Source: Robiginitomaculum sp. (GTDB lineage: Bacteria > Pseudomonadota > Alphaproteobacteria > Caulobacterales > Maricaulaceae). From it: a stretch of DNA of 64,000 nt. The stretch is taken from positions 1 through 64,000 of the forward strand of contig JAJFFN010000002.1 in assembly GCA_021776635.1 (NCBI GenBank), given 5' to 3'. Below, piece after piece: positions 27,601 through 37,417 of this stretch. The translations under genes and the position numbers were made by a program. The first letter of the stretch is position 1. Every line of letters begins with the position of its first letter. The notes beneath the pieces were generated by a model. It was not told where the DNA came from, did not search any database, and saw only the letters and a list, made by a program, of their open reading frames with translations.

Positions 27601-29533
27601 AATGGCTGTGGCTTGGAGCCGTTCTGCTGTCGGTAGTGATGTATCGCCGTTGATTGTCCGTGATGCCGTACCGGCAGTTTTATCATTACCGCGCTTTTTA
27701 GCACCTGGTGACAAAGCCTTTGCCACAATTTCGGTAGATAATGTAGGTGGTGTTGCTGGTGATTACGATTTGTCCTTAACCAGTAATGGTGTTCTATCTG
27801 TAAAAAATGCTAGTGATAAATTGAGGTTGGACAAGGGCCAACGGAAATTGGTCACACGCGAAATCAGTACAAATCAAACTGGAATAAGTTCTGTTGAACT
27901 CGCAGTGCGTGGTCCAAGGGGTTATAATGTTAGTTCGTCTTTTGATATTCAGACGCGCTCAGCGTTTTTGCCAATTTCCAAAATGGTGACGGCGCCCATG
28001 GAGGCTGGCGCGACATACAGCCTAAATCCAGATATACTGCAAGGTTTTGATCATAGTAGTGTCGATGTTAATGTGTCTTTCTCCCGCACGCCGGGATTAG
28101 ACCCAACCGCCTATGCAACTGCAGTATCTCGTTATCCCTATGGATGTTCAGAACAAACCGTTAGTGCGGCTATGCCATTGCTATACGCCCATGAGCTAGG
28201 CGGCGTTCCGGGCATCAACGAAGCGGATGCCAAATTTAATTTACAAGTTGTTGTAGACAGACTGATAAACCGTCAAAGTAGTGATGGCAGTTTTGGATTA
28301 TGGCGTGCCAATGATCGGTACGCACGTCCGTGGTTAGGTGTTTATGTAACTGATTTCCTATTGCGTGCTAAAGAAAAAGACTATGTCGTGTCGCAAGACG
28401 TCATAGATAAATCTTTGAATGCACTGTCCTCAATAACTAAAATGCCGAGGTGGCCGAGTTTGAATTATCTATATGATTATGAAGTAGATACGATTGAGAG
28501 GCGCTATGCCCGCCAAGCCGAAGCTGCGGCTTATGCTCATTATGTACTGGCAAAAAATGGTAAGGGTAAACTTAAAGACATGCGATATTTCTCCGATAAT
28601 CATGCGGAAAAACTACGCTCTTCAATGTCGTGGGCGCATTTAGCTACTGCCCTGTCCATGATGGGCGACGAACGTCGTGCTGGACAAGCATATGTAAGAG
28701 CTTTGGCATTAGTGGATAAAAATGTTGATCATGACTATTACCAATCGCCGACCCGTGATGCATCTGGTATATTGGCTATGATCGTTGAGACTGGGCAAAA
28801 CGCGTATTTGGAAGCGGCGCAAACTGCATTCCAAAAACACCTTAAAGAGCCAAACCAATTAAATACACAAGCAAAAGCACAGGTCATTTTTGCAATACGT
28901 GCCCTCCTTAAAGACAGTGAACCTGTAGATATAAGTGCACAAAATGCGAAAATGACGATTAACTCAGGAGTGACAAAAACACATCTTTACGCTAGTGATT
29001 TAGTCATTACGCCTGAGTTCACCAATAACTCTGACAAGCAAGTTTGGCGCTCCGTTATGATTAGCGGCACGCCACTAAAAGCCCCTCTGGCAGTTAACGC
29101 AGGTTTTGAAGTCACAAAGCGTATTCAAAAAATGGATGGGAGTTTAGCTAATTTAAATAATATCAAGCAAGGTGAGCGTTATATAGTTAAAGTCAGTTTT
29201 AAGTCTACGAAATCTCGATCAGGCTTGGCCGTTCTAGCTGATTTATTACCTGCAGGCATGGAAATAGAAGCTATTTTAGAGCCAGGTGAAACGGCCTATA
29301 ATAATGTAAGCGATCTTAGCGTTTTCCAAACTTCAGAAATGCGTGATGACCGTATGGTAGCTGCAACCAAAACATATGGGCGCAAAACATACCGTATTGC
29401 TTATTTGATACGTGCCGTGACACCAGGTGATTTTGTATGGCCTGGCGCCGTTGTGCAAGACATGTACCGCGAACAGGACCATGCAATTTCAGAAGCGACG
29501 AGAGTTCAAATATCTACACAAGGCAAAGGCTAA
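24647..29533 (+). CDS. Bacterial alpha-2-macroglobulin with intact thioester motif
   Basis: A 1628-aa periplasmic protease trap. One N-terminal hydrophobic segment (residues 5-28) anchors or exports it; there is no lipobox. Macroglobulin-like domains follow, with a RGVYRPGE motif around residue 405 and the bait region between them and the complement-like part. The thioester motif YPYGCSEQ puts the reactive Cys at 1167 and Gln at 1170, so covalent trapping should be possible. An alpha-alpha toroid region (RQSSDGSFGLW, RPWLGVYVTDFLL) and C-terminal receptor-like domain complete it. It is followed five bases later by pbpC, the usual bacterial pairing, thought to protect and repair the cell envelope after breach. 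Confidence 0.95.
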   Translation: MKRQSLLIFGGILLFILAWWIGFSFLGNINNDNTYKNDPITVKTQSDAPSLNPTAKPVEHEKETKFQNTGWKIDEAQSSPRACLQFNLPLNTDDNLKVVDYIRIEPEAKITTKIIDQSVCLSGLEFSKDYKVTMLTGLTAANGKALLADKSIDISFGDRPAHIAFAGNGVILPRIGAQGIAIETTNISDLEIEVFRVGDRMIARRRPDSGQAIEEGDYYYGYDNVATEVRETVWKGSLSIDGSPNTVTTTVFDLASAIGEIKPGAYVIEAVRKRVDEDDYRPARAWRWIISTDLAFTTYQSPSGLDATVRSINTAKAMNAIRVDLVAQNNEILGRAATDRQGRVHFDTQLLKGKGNLRPRMLMAYGINGDYALLDFNRSPLDLSAFSIGGRKAAKTIDAYVFSDRGVYRPGETANITAMLRDTKAHAIFGRVGQVRFLKPGGQEFRKVRFETLHEGTLLHAFVVPKSAPRGMWRAVVEVDGIGQVGAIGFDVQDFVPQKLKVEVDIDAAPLRVDEIRPLEISAQFLYGANGADLQGEAEARIRVEPNPFPNMKGYTFGLAEKSFREEFISLGGGLTDEKGILQLDMSLKEAQLSTMKPLRAEITAGVSEPGGRYVQTSTRIPVRTKDVYIGIKPKFDRRPARNKSAGFNIKAVDWSGALTEMEVEWTLVKEDYHYNWYRRNGRWQYRYDMTDVEIAKGVADISANDGADIERTLDWGRYRLIVKGRDVNISSSYQFWVGWGGTSANNAPDQIQMGAPTIDVGSGDLVKLSINSPYSGIGELVIADQEVRSITTVTIPKGGSEISVRMPNNIGSGVYALLSVYTPRSADKRPVPRRAVGITYMNADTSTQKLDVKLSAPEVVKPRQTQNIRVDFDNIPRGERVFLTLAAVDEGILQITKYKSPDPQAFYFARKAMPLTVRDDYARLLNPNLGEPTLARSGGDTLGGEGLTAAPIKVVSLYSGLVDVSGGKVSVPVELPDFNGKLRLMAVAWSRSAVGSDVSPLIVRDAVPAVLSLPRFLAPGDKAFATISVDNVGGVAGDYDLSLTSNGVLSVKNASDKLRLDKGQRKLVTREISTNQTGISSVELAVRGPRGYNVSSSFDIQTRSAFLPISKMVTAPMEAGATYSLNPDILQGFDHSSVDVNVSFSRTPGLDPTAYATAVSRYPYGCSEQTVSAAMPLLYAHELGGVPGINEADAKFNLQVVVDRLINRQSSDGSFGLWRANDRYARPWLGVYVTDFLLRAKEKDYVVSQDVIDKSLNALSSITKMPRWPSLNYLYDYEVDTIERRYARQAEAAAYAHYVLAKNGKGKLKDMRYFSDNHAEKLRSSMSWAHLATALSMMGDERRAGQAYVRALALVDKNVDHDYYQSPTRDASGILAMIVETGQNAYLEAAQTAFQKHLKEPNQLNTQAKAQVIFAIRALLKDSEPVDISAQNAKMTINSGVTKTHLYASDLVITPEFTNNSDKQVWRSVMISGTPLKAPLAVNAGFEVTKRIQKMDGSLANLNNIKQGERYIVKVSFKSTKSRSGLAVLADLLPAGMEIEAILEPGETAYNNVSDLSVFQTSEMRDDRMVAATKTYGRKTYRIAYLIRAVTPGDFVWPGAVVQDMYREQDHAISEATRVQISTQGKG

Positions 29534-29538
29534 GCACC

Positions 29539-31569
29539 GTGCAACTGTTCGAGCAGCTTAAATGGGCGTTTCTCATTATTATGGGCAGCCTTTTAATTGC
29601 CAATGTTCTATTCCCTCCGCCCCTTGAGCAGGCATATGATACGTCTACGCTTGTTACGGATAAAAATGGGCAATTGTTGAGTGCATTTACCGTTGATAAT
29701 GGTCGGTGGCGGCTCAAAGCAAATATGGATGAAATTGATCCACGTCTCACATCAGCGGTAATCGCAATTGAAGATAAACGGTTTTATAGGCATAGCGGCG
29801 TTGATCCGTTGGCCGTATTGCGTGCACTTCGCTCATGGGGAAGGCAAGGTGAAATCGTTTCTGGCGCATCAACATTGACTATGCAATTGGCAAGGCAGCT
29901 AGAACCACGACCACGTACACTTAAATCGAAAATTATTGAGAGTTTTCGTGCCGTACAATTAGAACTACGTCTCTCTAAGCAAGAAATTTTATCACTCTAT
30001 CTAACACATACGCCTTATGGAGGGAATGTAGAGGGCATCACCGCGGCTACTCATGTTTATTATAATAAAAGCCCTGAACAGTTGACTGACGGTGAAATTG
30101 CTTTGCTTATTGCTCTACCCCAAGCACCCGAATCTCGGCGTCCTGACCGACACGTAATAAATGCGCAAAAAGCGAGAGATGAAGTATTAGATAAATTGCT
30201 CAAAGCGGGTTTAATCTCAAAACTACAAGTAACCGAAGCCAAACAAGACACAGTTGCTTCTAAACGTAATAACTTCCCACAAATGGCCTGGCTAGCTTCT
30301 CGGAAAATCAAAAACACAGTGAACCGTAAAGGGAAAATAGTCTCTAGTCTCGATAGAAATATTCAACATAATATAAAAAAATTAGCAGTACAGTTTACAG
30401 AAAAACTGGATAGCAATGTAGCTGTACTTGTTATTGAAAACGAAACAATGAAGGTTCGAGCGCATATAGGTTCTGCTGGTCGAGATAGGCCGGGGGGGTG
30501 GATAGATATGACCAATAGTATCCGCTCACCGGGTTCAACCTTAAAGCCATTTATTTACGGCTTTGCATTTGACGATGGTTTGTCTGCCCCTGGTTCATTT
30601 ATCTTAGATGCTCCAACAAGGTTCGGCTCATACCAGCCTGAAAATTTCAACCGCCGCTATCATGGTAAAGTGCGTGTTTATGAAGCTTTGGGACATTCGC
30701 TTAATGTGCCTGCCGTACTTGCACTTGATAAAGTTGGCACAAAACGATTTGAAGCGGCATTGCAACTAAGTGGGTCTAAATTGGTAATACCAAGTAGTGG
30801 AGACGGTGAAGCAGGGCTTGCCATGGCATTAGGCGGCATAGGGTTAAAAACTCAGGACCTTGCAGTATTATACGCTGCCCTTGCGAATGACGGTAAAGCT
30901 CAGGATTTGATTTGGACGGAAGACGGAAAAATTGGAAATGGCTATCAGATTCTAAGCAAAGACAGTGCAATGAAAATTACTAAAATTTTGAAACAAGCAC
31001 CGACACCAGATGGGCATGTGCCCCATTGGCTCGCAAGAAAATCCCATGCAATTGCTTATAAAACGGGGACGAGCTATGGGTATAGAGATGCATGGGCGGC
31101 AGGTTATACGGATAAATGGACAGTGGTCGTCTGGACTGGTCGTCCTGACGGGGCGACGCGCGTAGGAAAAACTGGGCGAGGAACTGCTGCACCTCTATTG
31201 TTTGATGTTTTCGCAAATTTGCCCAGTGTTAATGGTGAAACGGCTTTTGAGCGGATTGCCAAAGCCCCACAAGGTGTAAAGAATTTTGGCGGCAACCAAG
31301 ATGCGGCGCCGGTGTTGTTGTTTCCGCCTGATGGATCCGAAGTTGCAGTTGAAAGTTTTGGAATAAAAAGCAAAGGCTTAACACTAACGGCGCGCACACC
31401 CAAGCGTATAAATTTGGCTTGGTATGTTGACGGTAATAAACTGGAACCACGACATCTGAGTGGACAAACCGTCTGGCAACCCGAAAAACCAGGTTTTTAT
31501 AAGGTCAGCGTCGTTGATAATCAGGGATCAAGTACCAGTGCAAATGTACGTATTATGGCCGTACAATAA
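29539..31569 (+). CDS. pbpC: Penicillin-binding protein 1C
   Basis: A 676-aa bifunctional peptidoglycan synthase. An N-terminal membrane anchor (WAFLIIMGSLLIANVLF) is followed by the GT51 transglycosylase with EDKRFYRHSGVDP and STLTMQLAR, then the transpeptidase with SxxK as STLK (Ser333, Lys336), SxN as SLN and KTG as KTGTSYGYRDAW, and a C-terminal BiPBP_C-like beta domain (about 590-676). The GTG at 29539 directly after the alpha-2-macroglobulin stop codon is chosen, because a longer frame would lie inside that gene and disturb the anchor. The pair is presumably one operon. Confidence 0.94.
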   Translation: MQLFEQLKWAFLIIMGSLLIANVLFPPPLEQAYDTSTLVTDKNGQLLSAFTVDNGRWRLKANMDEIDPRLTSAVIAIEDKRFYRHSGVDPLAVLRALRSWGRQGEIVSGASTLTMQLARQLEPRPRTLKSKIIESFRAVQLELRLSKQEILSLYLTHTPYGGNVEGITAATHVYYNKSPEQLTDGEIALLIALPQAPESRRPDRHVINAQKARDEVLDKLLKAGLISKLQVTEAKQDTVASKRNNFPQMAWLASRKIKNTVNRKGKIVSSLDRNIQHNIKKLAVQFTEKLDSNVAVLVIENETMKVRAHIGSAGRDRPGGWIDMTNSIRSPGSTLKPFIYGFAFDDGLSAPGSFILDAPTRFGSYQPENFNRRYHGKVRVYEALGHSLNVPAVLALDKVGTKRFEAALQLSGSKLVIPSSGDGEAGLAMALGGIGLKTQDLAVLYAALANDGKAQDLIWTEDGKIGNGYQILSKDSAMKITKILKQAPTPDGHVPHWLARKSHAIAYKTGTSYGYRDAWAAGYTDKWTVVVWTGRPDGATRVGKTGRGTAAPLLFDVFANLPSVNGETAFERIAKAPQGVKNFGGNQDAAPVLLFPPDGSEVAVESFGIKSKGLTLTARTPKRINLAWYVDGNKLEPRHLSGQTVWQPEKPGFYKVSVVDNQGSSTSANVRIMAVQ

Positions 31570-31635
31570 AAGCGACAAATTTCTAATGACATAGATTTTT
31601 AATTGGCTAGATTGTTCGAAGATAAGGAACTTTTT

Positions 31636-32856
31636 ATGAAACAAGTCGGCCAAAAATCTGAGTTTTTTAAATATATAAAATCTGAACTTGCTGACATCGA
31701 GACGGCGGGCATGTACAAACGAGAACGTTTAATCTCTGGTGCGCAATCCTCTAAAATATCCGTAAGTGCAGACGGTATTGATAGTGATGTCCTAAATTTT
31801 TGTGCTAATAATTACTTAGGCCTAGCCGATAGCCCTGAATTGATAGAGGCCGGAATAAAGGCACAGGCTCGTTTCGGTTTTGGTATGGCTTCAGTGCGGT
31901 TTATTTGCGGCACCCAAACTATTCATCGTGAATTAGAGCAAAAGATAGCCGATTGGCTCGGGTATGAAGATAGCATTCTTTACGCAGCCTGTTTTGATGC
32001 TAACGGCGGTGTATTTGAACCACTCCTATCCAAGGAAGACGCGATTATTTCAGACAGCCTTAATCATGCTTCTATCATTGACGGAATACGTTTGTGCAAA
32101 GCCATGCGCTATCGTTATGCCAATTCCGACATGGCTGATTTGGATGCGCAGCTTAAACGGGCTCGTGAGGATGGGGCCCGGCATATATTGATTGTCACGG
32201 ACGGCGTGTTTTCTATGGACGGATATATAGCCAAATTACCAGAAATTTGTGACCTAGCTGATGAATATGGCGCTCTGACTATGGTTGATGATTGCCATTC
32301 CACAGGCTTTATGGGCAAAGGTGGGCGCGGTACTGCGGAACATTTAGGCGTTCTGGGCCGTATAGATATTTTAACTGGTACACTCGGTAAGGCTCTCGGC
32401 GGGGCTATGGGTGGGTTTACCTGCGCCAAACAGGAAGTCATCGACATGTTGCGTCAACGCTCGCGACCTTATTTGTTTTCTAATTCTCTGGCACCGTCCT
32501 TAACGGGAGCCAGCATTAAAGCTATTGAATTGGCTAAAAATGGAAATGTACTTCGGGGTAGACTATTCGCGAACGCCAAGCAATTTCGTGCTGGAATGGA
32601 CGCGGCAGGGTTTGACCTTTTGGACGGTGAACATCCAATTATACCAATTATGCTCGGTGATGCAAAGTTAGCACAAGATATGGCGTCTGGACTGATGGAA
32701 GAAGGTATCTATGTCACCGGGTTTTTCTTCCCCGTAGTCCCTAAAGGCAAAGCCCGCATCCGCACCCAAATGAGTGCGGCTCACACACCAGAACAAATTG
32801 ATAGAGCCGTCACTGCATTTATCAAGGTCGGTAAAAATCTTGGGGTTATATCATGA
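31636..32856 (+). CDS. kbl: Glycine C-acetyltransferase (2-amino-3-ketobutyrate CoA ligase)
   Basis: A 406-aa PLP enzyme of the alpha-oxoamine synthase family. It cleaves 2-amino-3-oxobutyrate with CoA to glycine and acetyl-CoA, the second step of threonine degradation. Visible are [17 protein letters not shown], the SxRFICGT segment, [10 protein letters not shown] and the PLP-lysine loop [13 protein letters not shown]. The ATG at 31636 is preferred because AAGGAA lies seven bases upstream; an upstream TTG-started extension has no such site and is not family-like. The gene overlaps tdh by four bases (ATGA). Confidence 0.96.
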   Translation: MKQVGQKSEFFKYIKSELADIETAGMYKRERLISGAQSSKISVSADGIDSDVLNFCANNYLGLADSPELIEAGIKAQARFGFGMASVRFICGTQTIHRELEQKIADWLGYEDSILYAACFDANGGVFEPLLSKEDAIISDSLNHASIIDGIRLCKAMRYRYANSDMADLDAQLKRAREDGARHILIVTDGVFSMDGYIAKLPEICDLADEYGALTMVDDCHSTGFMGKGGRGTAEHLGVLGRIDILTGTLGKALGGAMGGFTCAKQEVIDMLRQRSRPYLFSNSLAPSLTGASIKAIELAKNGNVLRGRLFANAKQFRAGMDAAGFDLLDGEHPIIPIMLGDAKLAQDMASGLMEEGIYVTGFFFPVVPKGKARIRTQMSAAHTPEQIDRAVTAFIKVGKNLGVIS

Positions 32857-33908
32857 CAAACCTACCCAAGACTATGAAAGCTCTCGTAAAAGCCAAATCC
32901 GAAGTTGGGCTTTGGCTGCAAGACGTACCCGTCCCAAAAATTGCGCCCAATGAAGTTTTGATAAAAATCCACAAAACGGCTATTTGCGGTACGGATATGC
33001 ATATCTATAATTGGGATGAGTGGGCGCAAAAGAACATTCCTGTTCCCATGGTGGTTGGTCATGAATACGGCGGCACCATCGCGGCTATTGGCTCGACAGT
33101 GAAACGGGTCAAGGTCGGCGACCGCGTGTCGGGCGAAGGCCATGTGGTTGGCCATGTATCGCGGAATGCGCGGGCAGGGCGTTACCATCTCGACCCGAAA
33201 TCCAAAGGTATCGGGGTTAATTTACCTGGCGCCTTTGCTGAATATTTGGCACTGCCGGAATTTAACGTGATACCACTTGGTGATAGTTTACCAATGGATA
33301 TTGCAGCTATTCTCGACCCATTAGGAAATGCGGTACACACAGCACTCAGCTTTGATCTGGTTGGCGAAGATGTGATGATTACGGGCGCAGGGCCTATCGG
33401 AATAATGGCTGCAGCCGTGGCTCAGCGAGCAGGGGCACGGCGCATAATGATCACCGATGTTAATGACTGGCGGCTCGATCTTGCCCAAAAAGTTGCTCCC
33501 GGAGTGCGTACTGTCAATGTTCTAAACGAGCACCCGCGCGCAGTTATGTACGAGATTGGCATGAAAGAGGGATTTGACGTCGGCATGGAAATGAGTGGTC
33601 AACAGTCGGCCTTCGAAGGCATGTTAGACCTCATGATTATGGGTGGCTCCATAGCCATGCTCGGCATCCCGTCCAAACCCTTCCCCGTAGACTTCGGTGC
33701 TTTCGTGTTCAAGTCATTGACATTAAAGGGAATTTACGGTCGCCAAATGTACGAAACATGGTATAAAATGTTGGCCATGCTTGATAGCGGATTGGATATG
33801 AGCGGCATCATCACCAACCATTTTGGTGCGTTAGATTTTCAAGCCGCGTTCGATTTGATGCTGACAAAGAAAGCGGGGAAAGTGATATTGGATTGGATGA
33901 GGATTTGA
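32853..33908 (+). CDS. tdh: L-threonine 3-dehydrogenase lacking the structural-zinc cysteines
   Basis: A 351-aa medium-chain zinc alcohol dehydrogenase that oxidises threonine to 2-amino-3-oxobutyrate, feeding kbl. The catalytic zinc site is intact (Cys45 in [10 protein letters not shown], His70 and Glu71 in GHEYGG), as are the Rossmann [14 protein letters not shown] and the FDVGMEMSG region. The structural-zinc lobe is changed: aligned without gaps to the Escherichia coli enzyme as I recall it, the four cysteines become Gly100, Ser103, Ala106 and Asp114, in a segment that is otherwise conserved (GEGH, RN, AGR, HL, GIGVN). The enzyme probably folds without that zinc. Confidence 0.94.
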   Translation: MTNLPKTMKALVKAKSEVGLWLQDVPVPKIAPNEVLIKIHKTAICGTDMHIYNWDEWAQKNIPVPMVVGHEYGGTIAAIGSTVKRVKVGDRVSGEGHVVGHVSRNARAGRYHLDPKSKGIGVNLPGAFAEYLALPEFNVIPLGDSLPMDIAAILDPLGNAVHTALSFDLVGEDVMITGAGPIGIMAAAVAQRAGARRIMITDVNDWRLDLAQKVAPGVRTVNVLNEHPRAVMYEIGMKEGFDVGMEMSGQQSAFEGMLDLMIMGGSIAMLGIPSKPFPVDFGAFVFKSLTLKGIYGRQMYETWYKMLAMLDSGLDMSGIITNHFGALDFQAAFDLMLTKKAGKVILDWMRI

Positions 33909-34585
33909 TGAATAAACCAAAATACAAGCCGCTAACCAACTACCCACAATATCCAGAACAAGAAATGCTTGTACGGGCGCGGGGTGTTTTGGATGTTCTC
34001 TCTACCCGCCGCACCATCCGTGATTTCTCGGATAAACACGTACCGCGCTCAGTTATCGAAGCTTGTATTGCGGCGGCGGGGACGGCACCGAGCGGGGCCA
34101 ATCATCAGCCTTGGCATTTTGTTGCGATTTCTAATCCAAAGATGAAACGCAAGATCAGGATAGCTGCCGAAGCCGAGGAGAAAGCGTTTTACGATAGCAA
34201 AGCGAGTGATGAATGGCTCGAAGCGCTTATGCCGCTCGGTACAGACACCAATAAACCATTCCTCGAAACCGCCCCTTGGTTGATTGCGGTTTTTGCCCAA
34301 AGGCGAGGCGGCGTAAAAGCAGGTATGGACATGAAAAACTATTATGTCACAGAGAGTGTCGGAATAGCTACAGGCATGTTGATTACTGCCTTACACAGTG
34401 CAGGTCTGGGTACATTGACCCACACACCAGCGCCCATGAATTTTCTGCGGGATATCTGCGGTCGCCCCAAAACCGAAAAACCATTTGTGCTGATAGTGGT
34501 TGGCTATCCAGATAAAAACGTCCAAGTGCCAGAACATGCTCTTATCAAGAAAACCCTCGGTGTTATTTCTACATTTGAGGAATGA
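33908..34585 (+). CDS. Nitroreductase-family flavoprotein
   Basis: A 225-aa FMN-dependent oxidoreductase. STRRTIRDFSDKHVP near the N-terminus, AAGTAPSGANHQPWHFV (FMN-binding), and the later ESVGIATGMLITALHSAGLGTLTHTPAPM match the nitroreductase fold. The substrate cannot be deduced; a BluB-like or dehalogenase-like member is possible. The start ATG overlaps the tdh stop codon (TGATG), so it is the third gene of the threonine-degradation operon. No DNA-compositional difference is obvious. Confidence 0.85.
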   Translation: MNKPKYKPLTNYPQYPEQEMLVRARGVLDVLSTRRTIRDFSDKHVPRSVIEACIAAAGTAPSGANHQPWHFVAISNPKMKRKIRIAAEAEEKAFYDSKASDEWLEALMPLGTDTNKPFLETAPWLIAVFAQRRGGVKAGMDMKNYYVTESVGIATGMLITALHSAGLGTLTHTPAPMNFLRDICGRPKTEKPFVLIVVGYPDKNVQVPEHALIKKTLGVISTFEE

Positions 34586-34616
34586 TGTAATTTCTGAATT
34601 GGGATGAAAATATTTC

Positions 34617-34644
34617 TTGCCTATTATCAGGACATGCCTATATA
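34617..34644 (+). promoter_or_regulatory. Putative rpoZ promoter
   Basis: TTGCCT (34617-34622) and TATATA (34639-34644) with a 16-base spacer. The -10 region GCCTATATAG is repeated exactly before yajC with the same spacing to a TTGCxx element, which supports both as housekeeping promoters. Confidence 0.5.
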
Positions 34645-34705
34645 GCGTGACAGCTTTTTATAATGCGTCTTAATGGATTTGTGCGCATTCTTTTTCGGAG
34701 AATTT

Positions 34706-35077
34706 ATGGCTCGGGTTACTGTTGAAGATTGTATTGAAATAATACCTGATCGTTTTGATTTGGTTTTGATGGCTGCTCACCGTGCACGCAATATTTCTGC
34801 TGGCGCGGCGCTGACCGTTGAGCGGGATAATGACAAGACACCAGTTGTAGCATTGCGTGAGCTGGCTGAAGAAACACTTGGTCTTGATGATTTGCGCGAA
34901 AGTCTGGTAATTGGTCTGCAACGGGTTATCATGGACGATGATATTCCTGAAGAAGAAGATCAAGCACCAATCTTGGCGTTAGAACACGGCGAAGAGCAGC
35001 CTAAAGAAATGTCCGATGCCGATATGTTGCGCGCACTGCAAAGTGACCGTGATAACGGTCCTGATAACCGGTTTTAA
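34706..35077 (+). CDS. rpoZ: RNA polymerase omega subunit
   Basis: A 123-aa small subunit that stabilises beta-prime in the polymerase. It begins [28 protein letters not shown]-like, the invariant omega signature, and keeps the [12 protein letters not shown] helix. The acidic C-terminal extension (EEEDQAP through the end) is typical of alphaproteobacterial omega. The ATG at 34706 follows CGGAGAA; an upstream in-frame ATG at 34673 would add a non-homologous leader and is rejected. Neighbouring spoT, the common partner, is absent here. Confidence 0.95.
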   Translation: MARVTVEDCIEIIPDRFDLVLMAAHRARNISAGAALTVERDNDKTPVVALRELAEETLGLDDLRESLVIGLQRVIMDDDIPEEEDQAPILALEHGEEQPKEMSDADMLRALQSDRDNGPDNRF

Positions 35078-35099
35078 TTCCGCTTTATTCGTGTATAAT
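35072..35099 (+). promoter_or_regulatory. Putative glyA promoter
   Basis: A consensus TATAAT (35094-35099) lies 16 bases after a weak TTTTAA -35 element, leaving an untranslated leader of about 60 bases before glyA. I see no glycine riboswitch-like structure in that leader. Confidence 0.38.
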
Positions 35100-35166
35100 T
35101 TTGATTGCAGGGCAAGCATGCTCTGTTTAAGTTCTGGGTCAAATAAGCCCTGATAAAGGATTCTTC

Positions 35167-36423
35167 ATGTCGACACCTTGCAAAGACAATGCTGTATTTG
35201 AAGCCATTAAACTAGAATTACACCGCCAGCAAGATCAAATTGAGCTGATTGCGTCTGAAAATATCGTGTCAGAAGCAGTGCTGCGCGCACAGGGTTCTGT
35301 GCTGACAAATAAATACGCAGAGGGGTATCCTGGACGTCGTTATTATGGTGGCTGCGAGCATGTTGATGTGGTTGAAAATTTGGCAATAGAACGAGCCAAG
35401 AAAATGTTTGGTTGCGAATATGCCAATGTGCAAGCGCATTCAGGCAGTCAAGCCAATCAGTCCGTTATGATGGCATTGCTTAGGCCTGGCGATACGCTGC
35501 TGGGTATGGACTTGGCCTCAGGTGGTCATTTAACCCATGGAGCCCGCCCAAATATCTCTGGCAAATGGTTTAACGCTGTTACTTACGGTGTACGCGAAGA
35601 CAATTGTATGATTGATTATGATGCAGTTGAAGCCTTAGCTTTAGAACAAAAGCCAAAAGTAATCATTGCCGGTGGTTCCGCCTATGCGCGCGTCATAGAC
35701 TTTGCGCGCTTTCGTGCGATTGCAGATAAAGTTGGTGCTTTTTTACATGTAGATATGGCGCATTTCGCAGGCCTAGTCGCGGGTGGTGTTCATCCTAGCC
35801 CATTGCCACATGCCCATGTTGTTACAACGACAACACATAAGACGTTGCGTGGTCCGCGCGGCGGCATGGTTTTGACAAATGATGCAGACATCGCAAAGAA
35901 AATCAACTCGGCGATATTCCCAGGCTTGCAAGGCGGACCTTTGATGCATGTGATTGCAGCCAAAGCCGTTGCATTTGGCGAATCTTTAGAGCCCGAATTT
36001 AAAATCTATGCCAAAAATGTTGTGCGCAATTGTCAGGTCATGGCAGATGCTCTTGTCAAAGCAGGTTATGCCGTAGTCAGTGGCGGTACCGATACGCATT
36101 TGGCACTCATTGATTTACGTCCTAAGGGCGTAAAAGGTAAATACGCAGAACATGCTCTTGAGCGGGCCAATATCACTTGCAATAAAAACGGTATTCCGTT
36201 TGACACGGAGAAATTCACAATCACATCGGGTATCCGTATTGGGTCGCCAGCAGGGACAACGCGCGGATTTGGCGAAGCAGAGTTCAAGCTCATTGGTGCA
36301 TTGATGGCCGAAGTTCTGGACGCTCTCGCGGATAGCCCAAAAGGCAATGCTGAAGTTGAAGCGTCTGTACGTAAGCGTGTTGCTGTGCTAACCAAAGATT
36401 TTCCGCTTTATCCGGGACTATAG
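35167..36423 (+). CDS. glyA: Serine hydroxymethyltransferase
   Basis: A 418-aa PLP enzyme interconverting serine and glycine with tetrahydrofolate, the main source of one-carbon units. It shows [48 protein letters not shown] and the PLP-lysine motif [13 protein letters not shown]. The length is standard. AAAGGA precedes the ATG. It begins a run with nrdR, nusB and thiL (gaps of 7 and 3 bases, then an 8-base overlap), so these four are probably one operon. Confidence 0.97.
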   Translation: MSTPCKDNAVFEAIKLELHRQQDQIELIASENIVSEAVLRAQGSVLTNKYAEGYPGRRYYGGCEHVDVVENLAIERAKKMFGCEYANVQAHSGSQANQSVMMALLRPGDTLLGMDLASGGHLTHGARPNISGKWFNAVTYGVREDNCMIDYDAVEALALEQKPKVIIAGGSAYARVIDFARFRAIADKVGAFLHVDMAHFAGLVAGGVHPSPLPHAHVVTTTTHKTLRGPRGGMVLTNDADIAKKINSAIFPGLQGGPLMHVIAAKAVAFGESLEPEFKIYAKNVVRNCQVMADALVKAGYAVVSGGTDTHLALIDLRPKGVKGKYAEHALERANITCNKNGIPFDTEKFTITSGIRIGSPAGTTRGFGEAEFKLIGALMAEVLDALADSPKGNAEVEASVRKRVAVLTKDFPLYPGL

Positions 36424-36430
36424 GTGATTT

Positions 36431-36913
36431 ATGCGCTGCCCATTTTGCTCTAGTGAAGATAGCCAAGTAAAAGACAGCCGGCACACCGAAGATGGCAATG
36501 CTATTCGAAGACGCAGACACTGTAATGGTTGTGGTGCCCGTTTTACCACATTTGAAAGAGTACAATTACGCGAATTAACAGTTGTTAAAAAAAATGGCCG
36601 CCGCGCACCATTCGAGCGAGATAAATTATTGGCATCTGTAACCATTGCCTTACAAAAACGCCCCGTAAATGATGAACAAATCGAGCGCATGATAAGTGCG
36701 ATTGTTCGGCGCCTTGAAAGTATTGGAAACACTGAAGTATCAAGTGAAATAATTGGTCAAATGGTAATGGATAGCTTGCCGCACCTCGATAGTGTTGGCT
36801 ATGTCCGCTATGCATCCGTATATAAGAATTTCCATGAAGTTTCGGACTTTGAGAGCTTTATCGGAGAAGAGAAGTTGGCTTCTGAAACAGACAAACCCGT
36901 TAAAGAAAATTAA
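36431..36913 (+). CDS. nrdR: Transcriptional repressor NrdR
   Basis: A 160-aa repressor of ribonucleotide reductase genes that responds to ATP/dATP. The zinc ribbon is complete ([17 protein letters not shown] and [17 protein letters not shown]), followed by an ATP-cone domain ([19 protein letters not shown] to about residue 140). The length and both domains are canonical. It binds NrdR boxes upstream of nrd genes, none of which lie in this window. Confidence 0.97.
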   Translation: MRCPFCSSEDSQVKDSRHTEDGNAIRRRRHCNGCGARFTTFERVQLRELTVVKKNGRRAPFERDKLLASVTIALQKRPVNDEQIERMISAIVRRLESIGNTEVSSEIIGQMVMDSLPHLDSVGYVRYASVYKNFHEVSDFESFIGEEKLASETDKPVKEN

Positions 36914-36916
36914 GTC

Positions 36917-37417
36917 ATGGTTTCTGACCCTGAAAACGAAATGCACCGCCGCCATTTAGCGCGACTTTCAGCAGTACAAGCCTTGTACCAAATGGAAATC
37001 ACAGATCAAAAATCAAAACTTGTGGTACGCCAATTTAATGAACATTGGACAGAACAGGCTATTAGTGATGGCGAGATGAGGGCAGACAGAGAGTTTTTTG
37101 AGCTGATAGTTTTAGGTGTCGTGGCAGAGCAAGATATTATTGACAAGGCCATCTCAGGAAAGCTTGGTAAGAACTGGAAACTTAGCAGGTTAGACGTCAC
37201 ATTGCGGGCAATTATGCGTTGTGCTAGTTATGAACTTTTGCGTATGTTTAATGTACCTGCGATCGTCGTTGTCGATGAATATGTTGGTTTGGCGAAGGAT
37301 TTTTACGCTGGAAAAGAACCAAATTTTGTAAATGCCGCACTTGATAAGCTTGCCCGTGAATGTAGAGTTGGCGAATTCGTTAATCCACACAAAAAACCAA
37401 TAAAATCAGATGGATGA
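36917..37417 (+). CDS. nusB: Transcription antitermination factor NusB
   Basis: A 166-aa all-helical RNA-binding protein of the rRNA antitermination complex (with S10/NusE at boxA). It begins with the helix RRHLARLSAVQALYQME, has the central RLDVTLRAIMRCASYELL and the conserved VVDEYVGLAKDFYAGKEPNFVNAALDKLA. It follows nrdR by three bases and overlaps thiL, the frequent bacterial nusB-thiL coupling. Confidence 0.96.
   Translation: MVSDPENEMHRRHLARLSAVQALYQMEITDQKSKLVVRQFNEHWTEQAISDGEMRADREFFELIVLGVVAEQDIIDKAISGKLGKNWKLSRLDVTLRAIMRCASYELLRMFNVPAIVVVDEYVGLAKDFYAGKEPNFVNAALDKLARECRVGEFVNPHKKPIKSDG

Noticed and set aside
28136-28156. Degenerate alpha-2-macroglobulin lacking the thioester
   Set aside because: The GCSEQ motif is intact, so it is read as a normal thioester-containing member.
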